This document shows, one piece after another, positions 36,201 to 44,646 of a stretch of 64,000 nucleotides of DNA. The DNA comes from UBA940 sp045613745. Its GTDB lineage: Bacteria; Bacteroidota; Bacteroidia; Bacteroidales; Rikenellaceae. The notes under the pieces are model-generated. The model was not told where the DNA came from. It did no database searches and saw nothing but the letters and a program-made list of their open reading frames with translations. Where the stretch lies: NCBI GenBank assembly GCA_045613745.1, contig JAZLBP010000007.1, positions 138,742 through 202,741 of the forward strand, read 5' to 3'. Positions within the stretch are counted from its first letter, which is position 1, and every line of letters begins with the position of its first letter. Made by a program: the position numbers and the translations under genes.

Positions 36201-36535
36201 TGCATAACCACAAATTTGGCCTGCAACTCTTGGGACACTATTGTCAAGCTGGTGGTGCGCAACTCGTCTGTCTGGTTGGGCATAACCTCCACTCCGAGCA
36301 GATTATCTTCGGATGAGGTCAAGACCCAATCGGCATCGTTCAAAACTTGCCATTCGCCCGAGGCCTGCACCTCGACATACTCTACACCATCGGTGCCAAG
36401 ATACGACACACGGAGAGTATCATACTCTAATGTAAGATAGGGGTTGACACCTCCATCCTCGTCAGTCGGGTTGGTACAACTGCCAATGGACACTACAAGT
36501 GCAATAAGACTAAATAGATAGAAAAGTTTTTTCAT
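33242..36535 (-). CDS. BACON-containing M60-like mucin-type metallopeptidase, lipoprotein
   Basis: A 1097-aa lipoprotein whose lipobox Cys is in VSIGSCTNP. Three BACON-type repeats fill residues about 30-295, each ending in a VxQ-like strand (for example TITISQEA). A discoidin-like beta-sandwich follows at about 300-470. The M60/enhancin-like peptidase domain carries the zinc motif H779ELGH783 with Glu797 as likely third ligand (HExxH...E). Related enzymes cleave mucins and other O-glycoproteins. A -7 box lies at 36558-36565. Confidence 0.9.
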   Translation of the reverse strand: MKKLFYLFSLIALVVSIGSCTNPTDEDGGVNPYLTLEYDTLRVSYLGTDGVEYVEVQASGEWQVLNDADWVLTSSEDNLLGVEVMPNQTDELRTTSLTIVSQELQAKFVVMQFADSTVEASRIIPADTIYVVDNNLGLLAVEVASDGEYAVSTDAGWLQWSEQSTEVATTFENFVYDAYYGEYPRYATVTFESENTSASIKVMQWGSDKLLVDKKSMSFFFAKVEPQTITVTAAGDYEISVDADWVNYEVVEGVLDDQLLVTVANNTVTEERKATMTITAGEITKTITISQEALKDYKDFSSLAAPGDRRIRIQSAEATSTYMDLNSYTPDKSYDNTAGTGWRNDENTDYSPAIGYWLDTSNGEQLDYFEYTPFTIYGTGGYWGEVEVYVTDSNNKTRKVETIDFGMSDQPSVHYFKEPLTDVKYIQFNIITGSKSQYAGPSGEYLTYASVGEIAFFQKAIHEDPLTVFADWSLSELKEGVTMEQIRELRSPFYRSIAEQIFYGVYDGEFRICKFRAYPHPDRDAAIFRTNTYTLLDNVTGMYVANAGDTIRIYLNDTHNQQVAVRVVDWVNEEAAATTTSTKYNYTLKEGYNEIIPSTRGLMYMICHTDDYASVPEMTAHFVNAKVNGYIELGKTDMKRAYELLRKGGYTEPHFDMLSKRALLNFPKNNYYENTFLRNPENTDRVEELLHVYDTIMYIQEEIQGHYKYKALGRQRVHRNRALYRGTYNDGFYGASAGYATIYHVNNIGKEVCNPSRMWNKSATTIDRDVIGPMWGLVHELGHTNQTEMFKWRGLTEVTNNLMCAITQMIFYGEGNTTMRFNDHFNRGMRDYVTRWVVDPDGTRRRMTHCEGVNTPSLGGTEGGVDPTTQLMPFWQLYLYYHIVVGNTDFYPDFYEACRLSDGTLENDEGHIQAMINFVKMASDAAGEDLSQFCEAWGLPGVNNRLKATHYGTNYITTTEADIAAIRDYCKKYDKPKLDPLYINDLNLDLYRTPKAVVAGTHSVDAAGNYSTEGWENVVAWGLKEPASGEVVGICQNDKQFNFGIVKSIYSNDGNGNYLWTSNGNNRYMESASPEYRTDLQLFGIAADGTWVASKSN

Positions 36536-36557
36536 CGTTTCATACGTTTGGTTTGTT

Positions 36558-36565
36558 CAAAGGTA
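36558..36565 (-). promoter_or_regulatory. -7 box for the M60 peptidase gene
   Basis: Minus-strand TACCTTTG, 22 nt before the ATG at 36535. Confidence 0.6.
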
Positions 36566-36648
36566 GTAAAAAAATATCTGTTTTTTTACAAGTTTAAGAT
36601 ATTTTTCCCTCCACCCGATGAATATGTGAGTATTCGGTATTTTTTGCG

Positions 36649-36656
36649 TATATTTG
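36649..36656 (+). promoter_or_regulatory. -7 box for the DPP-IV-like gene
   Basis: TATATTTG, 26 nt before the ATG at 36683; it argues against the longer in-frame ORF from 36548. Confidence 0.55.
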
Positions 36657-36682
36657 CCAATCACATCCCAAAACAGGAAACT

Positions 36683-38659
36683 ATGAAAAGATACTTTTTT
36701 TTGACTTTGACACTCTTGGTTGCATTTTCAGCACACAGCCAAGATGCACTTCGACTACTCACTATGGAGGACGCCATCCTCAACTTGGCGCTCACTCCTC
36801 AACGATACATTACAAAGTGGGGTGCTGATGCAAAAGGTCGAACAATATATGCAGAAGGAACATCCAACGACAATATCAAGTGGGCTTATCCCGCCAATGG
36901 TAATGCTGCCGAGGTCAAAACAGCTGACAAGGTCAGCAACAAGCCTCGCTACTACACCAAAGACAATAACCTCTACTATGAGTTGGACGGAAACAAGGTT
37001 GCAATCACCTCGGAGAGCAACCCCGACATCATCAGCGGTAGCGTAGTAAGCCGTAGCGAATTTGGTATTAGCGGAGGTATCTTCCCTTCGCCCGACGGAT
37101 TGAGCGTTGCGTTCTACCAAAAAGACGTAAGCCGAGTGGCCGACTTCCCGTTGCTTGACATCACCACTCGCACCGGCTCGTTGAAAAACATCAAATATCC
37201 CCAGAACGGTCTCCCCTCGGAGCACGTTTCTCTTGGTATCTACAACACCACCAATGGTAACACAGTATGGTGCAAAGTAACCGATTTCGACCAAGAACGC
37301 TATCTGACCAACATCACTTGGAGCCCCGATGGCCGTCTTGTCTATATTCAAGTGCTCAATCGCGCACAAAAAGAGATGCACCTGAACTCCTACTGCGCCG
37401 CCACAGGCGAATTCGTGGAGCAGGTGTGCATCGACACCGACCCTCGCTATGTAGAGCCTTCGTATCCGTTGCACTTCGTTGGCAACGACCCCAACCGTTT
37501 CATCTACTCGACAAATGTGCGTGACGGCTATTGGAACCTCTACCTCTACGAGCGCAAGGCCGATTCCGACAAGTGGAACTGCCGCCGAATGGTTGATGTG
37601 GATGCCGACATTTTCTACTTTGGCCAAGACAGCAAATCCGTGTATTACTACTCGTTTGAGTTCTCGCCCGTTGAGCAACACCTTTGCAAGGTTGACATAA
37701 AGAGTGGCAAGACTCTGCGCCTCACCAAAGCCGAAGGTTGGCACAACTGCACCCTCTCGCCCGACGGCAAGTGGTTCTTCGACAACTACTCGTCGTTGAA
37801 CGTACCCCGAGTTGTAAACATTGCATCGACCGATGGCAAGGTGTGCCGCACACTGTTTGAGGCACCCAACCCAACCTCAGAGTTCAACTACACCCCCATT
37901 GAACTGGGTTCAATCAAAAGTGCCGACGGCAAGTTCGACAACTACTATCGCCTTATCTACCCCATCGATTTTGACCCCACCAAGAAGTATCCCGCAATAC
38001 TTTATGTTTATGGCGGTCCTCACAGCCAAATGGTCAACAACACCTTCTGCGCCAACCTGCGTCGCTGGGAGATGTATATGGCACAACGCGGCTATGTAGT
38101 CTTTGTAATGGACAACCGAGGCACAAAATACCACGGTGCAGAGTACGAGAAAGCCATACACCGCCAATGTGGTCAGGCCGAGATGGCAGACCAAATGAAA
38201 GGTATTGAGTGGCTCACCTCGCACTCGTGGGTTGATGCCGACCGCATAGGTGTTCACGGTTGGAGCTACGGCGGTTTTATGACCATATCGCTCATCACCA
38301 ACTATCCCGAAGTGTTCAAGGTGGGAGTTGCAGGAGGCCCCGTAATTGATTGGAAATGGTATGAGGTGATGTATGGCGAGCGCTATATGGAGACCGAGGC
38401 CACCAACCCCGAGGGATTTGCAAAGACCTCGCTTATCAATCAAGCCAAGAATCTGAAAGGCAAACTGCTCATCTGTCAAGGCACAATTGACCCCGTAATA
38501 TTGTGGCAACATAGCCTCAGTTTTGTTCGTGAGTGCGTAGTGAACAACGTTCAGGTTGACTACTTTCCCTACCCCCGCCACGAGCACAACGTAACAGGCC
38601 GCGACCGCGTTCACCTGATGAACAAGGTATCACTCTACTTCGACGACTACCTGAAATAA
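36683..38659 (+). CDS. DPP-IV-like S9B serine peptidase
   Basis: A 658-aa exported peptidase. The signal peptide MKRYFFLTLTLLVAFSAHS precedes an N-terminal eight-bladed propeller (residues about 30-410). The alpha/beta-hydrolase domain has the nucleophile Ser528 in GWSYGG, Asp603 in QGTIDPV and a His in PRHEHN (633 or 635). Enzymes of this kind cut dipeptides from proline-containing peptides. It is divergent from the M60 gene and may act on the peptides that protease releases. Confidence 0.9.
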   Translation: MKRYFFLTLTLLVAFSAHSQDALRLLTMEDAILNLALTPQRYITKWGADAKGRTIYAEGTSNDNIKWAYPANGNAAEVKTADKVSNKPRYYTKDNNLYYELDGNKVAITSESNPDIISGSVVSRSEFGISGGIFPSPDGLSVAFYQKDVSRVADFPLLDITTRTGSLKNIKYPQNGLPSEHVSLGIYNTTNGNTVWCKVTDFDQERYLTNITWSPDGRLVYIQVLNRAQKEMHLNSYCAATGEFVEQVCIDTDPRYVEPSYPLHFVGNDPNRFIYSTNVRDGYWNLYLYERKADSDKWNCRRMVDVDADIFYFGQDSKSVYYYSFEFSPVEQHLCKVDIKSGKTLRLTKAEGWHNCTLSPDGKWFFDNYSSLNVPRVVNIASTDGKVCRTLFEAPNPTSEFNYTPIELGSIKSADGKFDNYYRLIYPIDFDPTKKYPAILYVYGGPHSQMVNNTFCANLRRWEMYMAQRGYVVFVMDNRGTKYHGAEYEKAIHRQCGQAEMADQMKGIEWLTSHSWVDADRIGVHGWSYGGFMTISLITNYPEVFKVGVAGGPVIDWKWYEVMYGERYMETEATNPEGFAKTSLINQAKNLKGKLLICQGTIDPVILWQHSLSFVRECVVNNVQVDYFPYPRHEHNVTGRDRVHLMNKVSLYFDDYLK

Positions 38660-38711
38660 GGTTTGGTGAAGTATCCTATATCCAAAACACGAACTAATAA
38701 ATTAGCTCAAT

Positions 38712-39569
38712 ATGAAAAAACTCATCCTTTTATTGTGGCTCATAATATCTTCTACAAGCATTTTTGCTACCGAAGTGCGTCTCACCAATGGAGTGTCCTT
38801 TGACATACCCGAAGGATACCAATATTTCAAACACAAGCGCTACTCCTATTCTGCACAACGAGATAACGACATCTTGTATTTAGGTGCAATGTATGGCGAG
38901 GAATTCAATAAAGAACTCTTTTATACCTCTGCGGACACTATACTCTTCAATCTGAGCGGTATGAAACTGAATGATGAGAAGCACTCTAAGTTATGGACTA
39001 TTGGTAAAAAATTCATCAAGCGATACTACACTTCTGCCAGTGGCTCACACATTGTTACCTATACTTGCCACACCGAATCAAAAGCGGGTTTTGTGATAGC
39101 TGCAACCTACTCAACCGATGATCAGTTAGCAGAATTAGAGGAGATGTTCGATAGTATCAAATTAGCGCACAAGAATGTTTTTCACTACTTTGGATTCACC
39201 GTCGTAAATGGTGGTTGGTTACTGTTTGTTTTTGTTGCTATCCTCTTATTCATTCGTCAGTTTGTCAGCGACAATTCTTTGGGAAATATCATTTTGCCTG
39301 TCGTAGGTGTAGGTACTTTTGGTATTGTTAGTTGGTTGTCATCGATTATGTTGGAGATTTACCTCGTACCAATGATAATATGGGCAGTGTTGATGGAGGC
39401 TGCTTGGGAGTGGCTTTGCAAGAAATTATCCATCGGCTACAAACATACAATAGACACGAGTGACAGCAGTGATAATGACGGAGGTGATAGCGGAGATGAC
39501 TCTACGAACAATGATCACACATATATTTCTTCCAGTGATGGTGATTATTATACCCCGATAGATCTATAA
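38712..39569 (+). CDS. Membrane protein of unknown function with acidic Ser/Asp tail
   Basis: A 285-aa protein. The signal peptide MKKLILLLWLIISSTSIFA is followed by a periplasmic domain (about 20-150) beginning EVRLTNGVSFDIPEGYQYF. Three hydrophobic segments follow at about 165-235 (GWLLFVFVAILLFI; LPVVGVGTFGIVSWL; YLVPMIIWAVLMEA). The tail from about 245 is low-complexity Ser/Asp/Asn. The gene lies 52 nt after the S9B peptidase gene and is followed by a strong terminator. I do not recognise the family. Its base composition is lower in G+C than its neighbours, suggesting transfer. Confidence 0.7.
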   Translation: MKKLILLLWLIISSTSIFATEVRLTNGVSFDIPEGYQYFKHKRYSYSAQRDNDILYLGAMYGEEFNKELFYTSADTILFNLSGMKLNDEKHSKLWTIGKKFIKRYYTSASGSHIVTYTCHTESKAGFVIAATYSTDDQLAELEEMFDSIKLAHKNVFHYFGFTVVNGGWLLFVFVAILLFIRQFVSDNSLGNIILPVVGVGTFGIVSWLSSIMLEIYLVPMIIWAVLMEAAWEWLCKKLSIGYKHTIDTSDSSDNDGGDSGDDSTNNDHTYISSSDGDYYTPIDL

Positions 39570-39643
39570 ATACATAGCCTCTTGCACATGTGCATATATT
39601 TCATTCGTTATGCATAGCCATATAACCTTCTCTGTTTAGGCCT

Positions 39644-39682
39644 AATAAACCCCGAAAGTTTTTCTAACTTTCGGGGTTTATT
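39644..39682 (+). terminator. Intrinsic terminator
   Basis: A 17-bp perfect stem (39644-39660 with 39666-39682) with a 5-nt loop, arms ending in AATAAA/TTTATT. Confidence 0.88.
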
Positions 39683-39781
39683 CATTCGCACGCCTTGTTT
39701 TGTTGTTACTCTCGCGCTCCAACAAGTACCACAGCCAAAAATATAATCGCGGAAGCCACAAGGATTGATGGATTTTTTCGC

Positions 39782-39789
39782 TAACTTTG
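39782..39789 (+). promoter_or_regulatory. -7 box for the metallophosphoesterase gene
   Basis: TAACTTTG, 46 nt before the ATG at 39836. Confidence 0.55.
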
Positions 39790-39835
39790 TGTTACAGTCT
39801 GCCAGGCTTTAACACAAACAACCAGAGATAGTAAT

Positions 39836-40972
39836 ATGAAAAAACTTTTTACTTTGGCGGCGGCGATGATGATGGTAGTTGCCGCAGTGGCGAAAAATCC
39901 GACCGGAACGCCCCAAACAACTCTCCTCCCCACAATGCAGGTCGAGGGGTCGTTCTCGATGATTATGGTGCCCGATCCGCAGACATACAACAAGTTTGCA
40001 GCCAACCAACCTCTGTTTGAGTTGCAGACCGCGTGGATTGCACAGAACATCAGCAATCTCAACATCAAGTACGCGCTGTTTACGGGCGATATGGTGGAGC
40101 AGAACAACAAGGTGGTGTCAGAGGGTCGTCCTGGCCGAGGCAATGGCGACCAAACAAGCCGTCAACAATGGGAGTCGGTATCGCGCGCCCTTGCCCGCCT
40201 CGACAATCGCATCCCCTATGTTGTGGCCCAAGGCAACCACGACATTGGCTATGTGGCAGCCGAATCGCGCTACACCCACGCGCCCGAATATATCTATCCC
40301 GAGCGCAACATCTGTTTCGAGAAGGCATTGGTTGGCACTTGTGTCAACTACGAGGGTGTCCACACAATGGAGAACTCGGCCTATGAGCTCGTTGACGATG
40401 CGTGGGGCAAGTTGCTGATTTTGACCTTTGAGTTCGCACCCCGCGACGAGGCCTTGGAGTGGGCCAGCAAACTCATCGCCTCCAAACGTTTCAGTTCTCA
40501 CCGCGTCATTGTGCTTGTTCACTCGTGGCTGAACAACAAGGGCAAACGCATAACCAAGGAGGGCTACAAGGTCACCCCGTGCAACTGGGCAGAGGATGTG
40601 TGGCAAAAGCTGGTTTATCCCTCCAAAAACATCTGTATGGTGCTGTGTGGCCACACAGGCATAGCTCCCACCATTGAACCCGGAGGCGGCGAGGTCGATT
40701 ACCTCCTGACCTGCCAATACCTCGAAGACAAAGCCGCTGATGGTCGCATTGTTCCGCAGATGATGTTCAACTCGCAGCAAGCTGATGGCAGTTGGTCGGG
40801 AAATGGTGGCGACGGCTGGATTCGCATCCTCGAATTCCGCCCCGACGGCAAGACCATAGGTGTGCGCACCTTCTCGCCGCTGTTTGCCATCTCGCCCCGC
40901 ACAAGCCACCTCGCTTGGCGCACCGCCGACTACGACAACTTCGAGATTACAATCCCCGCCTTAGCCGAATAA
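39836..40972 (+). CDS. Exported calcineurin-like metallophosphoesterase
   Basis: A 378-aa protein with signal peptide MKKLFTLAAAMMMVVAAVA. The bimetal phosphoesterase blocks appear in order: PDPQ (D-x-Q in place of the usual D-x-H), GDMVEQN, GNHD, VHSW and GHTG. It therefore acts on a phosphoester outside the cytosol; the substrate is unknown. The Gln in block 1 occurs in a subset of the superfamily. It is a single gene with its own -7 box and terminator. Confidence 0.88.
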   Translation: MKKLFTLAAAMMMVVAAVAKNPTGTPQTTLLPTMQVEGSFSMIMVPDPQTYNKFAANQPLFELQTAWIAQNISNLNIKYALFTGDMVEQNNKVVSEGRPGRGNGDQTSRQQWESVSRALARLDNRIPYVVAQGNHDIGYVAAESRYTHAPEYIYPERNICFEKALVGTCVNYEGVHTMENSAYELVDDAWGKLLILTFEFAPRDEALEWASKLIASKRFSSHRVIVLVHSWLNNKGKRITKEGYKVTPCNWAEDVWQKLVYPSKNICMVLCGHTGIAPTIEPGGGEVDYLLTCQYLEDKAADGRIVPQMMFNSQQADGSWSGNGGDGWIRILEFRPDGKTIGVRTFSPLFAISPRTSHLAWRTADYDNFEITIPALAE

Positions 40973-40993
40973 GCATACATATATAATATAAAA

Positions 40994-41027
40994 GAAGAGG
41001 CTGCCCCATTTGGAGCAGCCTCTCTTT
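40994..41027 (+). terminator. Bidirectional terminator
   Basis: AGAGGCTGC and GCAGCCTCT pair around a CCCCATTTGGA loop and are flanked by A-rich and T-rich tracts, between the convergent phosphoesterase and eno genes. Confidence 0.8.
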
Positions 41028-41057
41028 CTGTGTCGGGGTCAAGCCACCGAACGCAAA

Positions 41058-42344
41058 TTACTTGCGGTAGATTTTGGTGTAACCGTAGATAGCCTCGTCA
41101 CCCAACTCCTCCTCGATACGGAGCAATTGGTTGTATTTAGCCATACGATCCGAACGCGAAGCCGAACCAGTCTTGATTTGACCGCTGTTAGTTGCAACTG
41201 CGATGTCAGCGATGGTCGAGTCCTCGGTCTCACCCGAACGGTGCGAAGTAACCGAAGTGTAACCTGCGCGGTGAGCCATCTCGATAGCGTCCAGAGTCTC
41301 GGTCAGCGAACCAATTTGGTTAACTTTGATCAGAATCGAGTTAGCGCAGCCGGTCTCGATACCTTTCTTCAAGAACTCTACGTTGGTTACGAACAAGTCG
41401 TCACCTACCAATTGGCATTTGCCACCGATAGCGTCGGTCAGCATCTTCCAACCGTCCCAGTCGTTCTCGCTCATACCGTCCTCGATCGAATCGATGGGGT
41501 ATTTCTCAACCAGACCTTTCAGGTACTCTACTTGCTCAGCCGAAGTACGTTTTGCACCTTTCTCACCCTCGAATTTGGTGTAGTCGTAGATGCCGTCAGC
41601 GTAGAACTCGCTCGATGCGCAGTCCATACCGATCATAACGTCTTTACCGGGAGTGTAGCCAGCTTTCTCGATAGCTTTGATGATGCAATCCAGAGCGTCC
41701 TCGGTGCCGTCCAATGCGGGAGCGAAACCACCCTCATCACCTACTGCGGTGCTCAGGCCACGATCGTGAAGAACTTTTTTGAGGTTGTGGAATACCTCAG
41801 TACCCATACGGATACCCTCTTTGAACGAAGGAGCACCTACGGGGCGAATCATAAACTCTTGGAATGCGATAGGAGCGTCCGAGTGCGAACCACCGTTGAT
41901 GATGTTCATCATAGGAACGGGCAGGGTTTTTGCGTTCGAACCGCCGATGTAGCGATACAAGGGCACGCCGAGGTAGTCAGCAGCAGCGCGAGCTACAGCC
42001 AGCGATACGCCGAGGATAGCGTTTGCACCCAGGTTGCTTTTGGTTGCGGTGCCGTCCAGAGCGATCATAGTTTTGTCGATACCAACTTGGTCGGTAACGT
42101 TCATACCGATAATCTCGGGAGCGATTTTGGTGTTAACGTTCTCAACTGCTTTTTGAACGCCTTTACCCATATAGCGACCTTTGTCGCCATCACGAAGCTC
42201 CAAAGCCTCGTTCTCACCGGTCGATGCGCCGCTGGGAACAGCTGCGCGACCGAATGCGCCAGATGCGGTGAATACTTCAACCTCGATGGTGGGGTTACCA
42301 CGCGAGTCGAGAATCTCTCTTCCGTGTACACTTACGATTTGCAT
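41058..42344 (-). CDS. eno: Enolase
   Basis: A 428-aa glycolytic enzyme interconverting 2-phosphoglycerate and phosphoenolpyruvate. It begins MQIVSVHGREILDSRGNPTIE and contains the Mg-binding and catalytic segments GGSHSD, EGGFAP, DGMSEND, GDDLFVTN and SHRSGETED. Length is normal. It has its own -7 box at 42445-42452. Confidence 0.98.
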   Translation of the reverse strand: MQIVSVHGREILDSRGNPTIEVEVFTASGAFGRAAVPSGASTGENEALELRDGDKGRYMGKGVQKAVENVNTKIAPEIIGMNVTDQVGIDKTMIALDGTATKSNLGANAILGVSLAVARAAADYLGVPLYRYIGGSNAKTLPVPMMNIINGGSHSDAPIAFQEFMIRPVGAPSFKEGIRMGTEVFHNLKKVLHDRGLSTAVGDEGGFAPALDGTEDALDCIIKAIEKAGYTPGKDVMIGMDCASSEFYADGIYDYTKFEGEKGAKRTSAEQVEYLKGLVEKYPIDSIEDGMSENDWDGWKMLTDAIGGKCQLVGDDLFVTNVEFLKKGIETGCANSILIKVNQIGSLTETLDAIEMAHRAGYTSVTSHRSGETEDSTIADIAVATNSGQIKTGSASRSDRMAKYNQLLRIEEELGDEAIYGYTKIYRK

Positions 42345-42444
42345 AATCTTAATGTTTTTTAAAGGTGTATATTAAAACTTGTTTGTGCTTTCAGCTTCGG
42401 TTGCCCAAACTAACGCCTAGTTATGGGAACTTATTATATCCGCA

Positions 42445-42452
42445 CAAAGATA
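42445..42452 (-). promoter_or_regulatory. -7 box for eno
   Basis: Minus-strand TATCTTTG; the leader to the eno ATG is about 95 nt and contains a weak GTTTG/CAAAC hairpin. Confidence 0.55.
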
Positions 42453-42549
42453 TAATATTTTTTGCAAACCACATATAATATTTTGCGTGTATATGCGTTT
42501 TTCTTGCGAGAAATCAGAAAACTTTTTTTGTTTTTCGAGTTTTCTACCC

Positions 42550-42557
42550 TATCTTTG
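42550..42557 (+). promoter_or_regulatory. Promoter of the efflux operon
   Basis: TATCTTTG with TTG exactly 19 nt upstream, a good Bacteroidetes housekeeping promoter. The start would fall at about 42564, leaving a very short leader before the TetR gene. Confidence 0.65.
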
Positions 42558-42569
42558 CACCCGATTTTG

Positions 42570-43235
42570 ATGATTATGATAAGTCCCGACCATAACGAAA
42601 CAACTCACTCGCAACGCGACTACATTGTCCGACGAGCCACAACAATGTTTGTTGAGCAAGGCGTCAAGGAGGTGCGAATGGATGATATTGCCCACGAGCT
42701 GGCTATATCGAAGCGCACACTCTACGAGGTGTTTGCCGACAAGCGTTCGCTGTTGGAGGCCTGCTTGGCGCACAACATCGAGCAGATGAATGAGGCGATG
42801 CGACAATTGGTGGCAAAGGCCAACAATGTTGTGGAGGAGATTTTCCTGATGGTGCGTGGCGCTTACCGCCGCAACCAGCAGTATCGTGTGTTTATGCACT
42901 CGATGGCCAAGTACTACCCCGACATTCTGGAGCCCTACAAGGAGCGCCAGTCGCGCGCGGGCTCGGCGCTGTTCCACAGTCTGCTGCAACGAGGTCTGGG
43001 CGAGGGTGTGTTCAAGGCCGATATGAACGTGGATTTGGCCGAGACGATATTTGCAATGACGCTCAATGGTCTGATTTCGTCGGCGCAGTTAAGCCTTCCT
43101 TCGGGAGTGACTATGCAGGATGCGGTGAGCTACTTTATCGTGAACTTCTTCCGCGGTCTTGCCACAGAGAAGGGACTGCGAATGGTGGACGAGTACGCCA
43201 GCGAGGAGTACGCACATTTATTTGGAACGAAATAA
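42570..43235 (+). CDS. TetR/AcrR-family regulator of the efflux operon
   Basis: A 221-aa repressor-type protein. Residues about 15-62 hold the TetR helix-turn-helix (TTMFVEQGVKEVRMDDIAHE, then LAISKRTLYEVFADKRSLL). The C-terminal ligand domain is variable. It is the first gene of the operon, 21 nt before the TolC-like gene, so it probably controls its own efflux genes. The promoter position rules out the longer in-frame ORF from 42462; the ATG at 42576 is an equally possible start. Confidence 0.88.
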   Translation: MIMISPDHNETTHSQRDYIVRRATTMFVEQGVKEVRMDDIAHELAISKRTLYEVFADKRSLLEACLAHNIEQMNEAMRQLVAKANNVVEEIFLMVRGAYRRNQQYRVFMHSMAKYYPDILEPYKERQSRAGSALFHSLLQRGLGEGVFKADMNVDLAETIFAMTLNGLISSAQLSLPSGVTMQDAVSYFIVNFFRGLATEKGLRMVDEYASEEYAHLFGTK

Positions 43236-43256
43236 CAATAAACCAAAGATAAAAGA

Positions 43257-44627
43257 ATGAGAAGATTAGCAGTTTTGGCGCTCAGCCTTGTGACAATAGC
43301 AAGTGCTATGGCGCAACAGACGCAGAAAATCACTCTGACACTCGACGAGGCTGTGGGCATTGCCCTGAGCGACAACCCCACAATCAAGGTTGCCGACCTC
43401 GAAATCGAGCGCCAGAAGTATGAACGCAAACAGACCGAAGCCAACCTTTGGCCTCAAATCTCGGTGTCGGGTCAATACCTCTATGCCATCGAGAAACAGA
43501 GTATGGCAAAGGGACTCTCCTTTGGTGCAGACAACACTTTGGCTGCAACAGGAAATGTCAATCTCGCCCTGTTTGCTCCCTCGGTGTATGCCGCGCTGAA
43601 TATGAACAAGATTCAGTTGGAGAACGCTGTGGAGGCCGCTCGTGCCAACAAGATTACCTTGGCTGCCGAGGTTAAGAAGGCTTTCTACAACATTCTGCTT
43701 GCAAAACAATCTATCGAGGTGCTCCACGCCAGCGAGGGCAACATCAAGGAGACCGTTGACAACACCCGCGAGATGTATAACGCTGGTCTTGCTGCTGAGT
43801 ACGACCTGCTGACCGCCGAGGTTCAATTGAGCAACCTCAAACCCACAATCATCCAAACCGAGAACTCGGTGGAGATTGCCGAGTTGCTGCTCAAAATGTA
43901 CTTGGGTCTGCCTCAAAACACCCAAATCGAGGTTGTAGGTACACTGGATGAGTTCCGCGACGCTGTGATGGCTGGTGGCGAGTCGCTTTCGACCGATGTT
44001 TCGGCCAACACCGACTTGCGCACACTCGACATCAACCTCAAACTGCTGAACGCCCAAAAGAAGATGACCAACAGTGCACGCATCCCCACTGTCGCAGCCT
44101 TCTTGCAAGGTAGCTACACTGGTAATGACGCTGTCAACCCTCTGAAAAGTATGATGGGTGGCGGTGCAGGCGCAGGCACTGGTGCAGGTGCAGGTGCAGG
44201 TGCGGCCACAACTGCCGAGCGTGAGTTCTGGTGGCAATATCCTATCAACGTTGGTGTACAGGTGTCGATTCCCATCTTTGCGGGCTTCTCGAACACCAAC
44301 AAGATTAAGAGCATCAACAACAGCATCCGTCAATTGGAGATGCAACGCGACTACCTCAAAGAGAGTATGTATGTGCAAGTTCGCTCGGCGCTCAATACCC
44401 TTGTGACCGCACGCGAGACTATGCTGGCCAACGAGAAGACTGTTGAACAAGCTCAAAAGGCATTCGAGATTGCACAAACCCGCTACACCGCAGGTGCGGG
44501 TACCATTCTCGAAGTAAACTCTTCGGAGTTGCAACTCACCCAATCGCGACTCAACTACTCGCAAGCCATCTACGACTATCTGTCGGCCAAGGCTGAGTAC
44601 GACAAAATCATCGGTAAAGAGGAATAA
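43257..44627 (+). CDS. TolC-family outer-membrane efflux protein
   Basis: A 456-aa exported protein. The signal peptide MRRLAVLALSLVTIASAMA is followed by two OEP repeats rich in coiled coil (LDEAVGIALSDNPTIKVADL; RYTAGAGTILEVNSSELQL). It forms the trimeric outer-membrane duct of a tripartite pump. Around residues 300-318 there is a Gly-Ala low-complexity insertion encoded by 6-nt repeats (about 44160-44206), lying before the second barrel strand. Confidence 0.93.
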   Translation: MRRLAVLALSLVTIASAMAQQTQKITLTLDEAVGIALSDNPTIKVADLEIERQKYERKQTEANLWPQISVSGQYLYAIEKQSMAKGLSFGADNTLAATGNVNLALFAPSVYAALNMNKIQLENAVEAARANKITLAAEVKKAFYNILLAKQSIEVLHASEGNIKETVDNTREMYNAGLAAEYDLLTAEVQLSNLKPTIIQTENSVEIAELLLKMYLGLPQNTQIEVVGTLDEFRDAVMAGGESLSTDVSANTDLRTLDINLKLLNAQKKMTNSARIPTVAAFLQGSYTGNDAVNPLKSMMGGGAGAGTGAGAGAGAATTAEREFWWQYPINVGVQVSIPIFAGFSNTNKIKSINNSIRQLEMQRDYLKESMYVQVRSALNTLVTARETMLANEKTVEQAQKAFEIAQTRYTAGAGTILEVNSSELQLTQSRLNYSQAIYDYLSAKAEYDKIIGKEE

Positions 44628-44646
44628 AAAAGTAAAATCATAAAGT

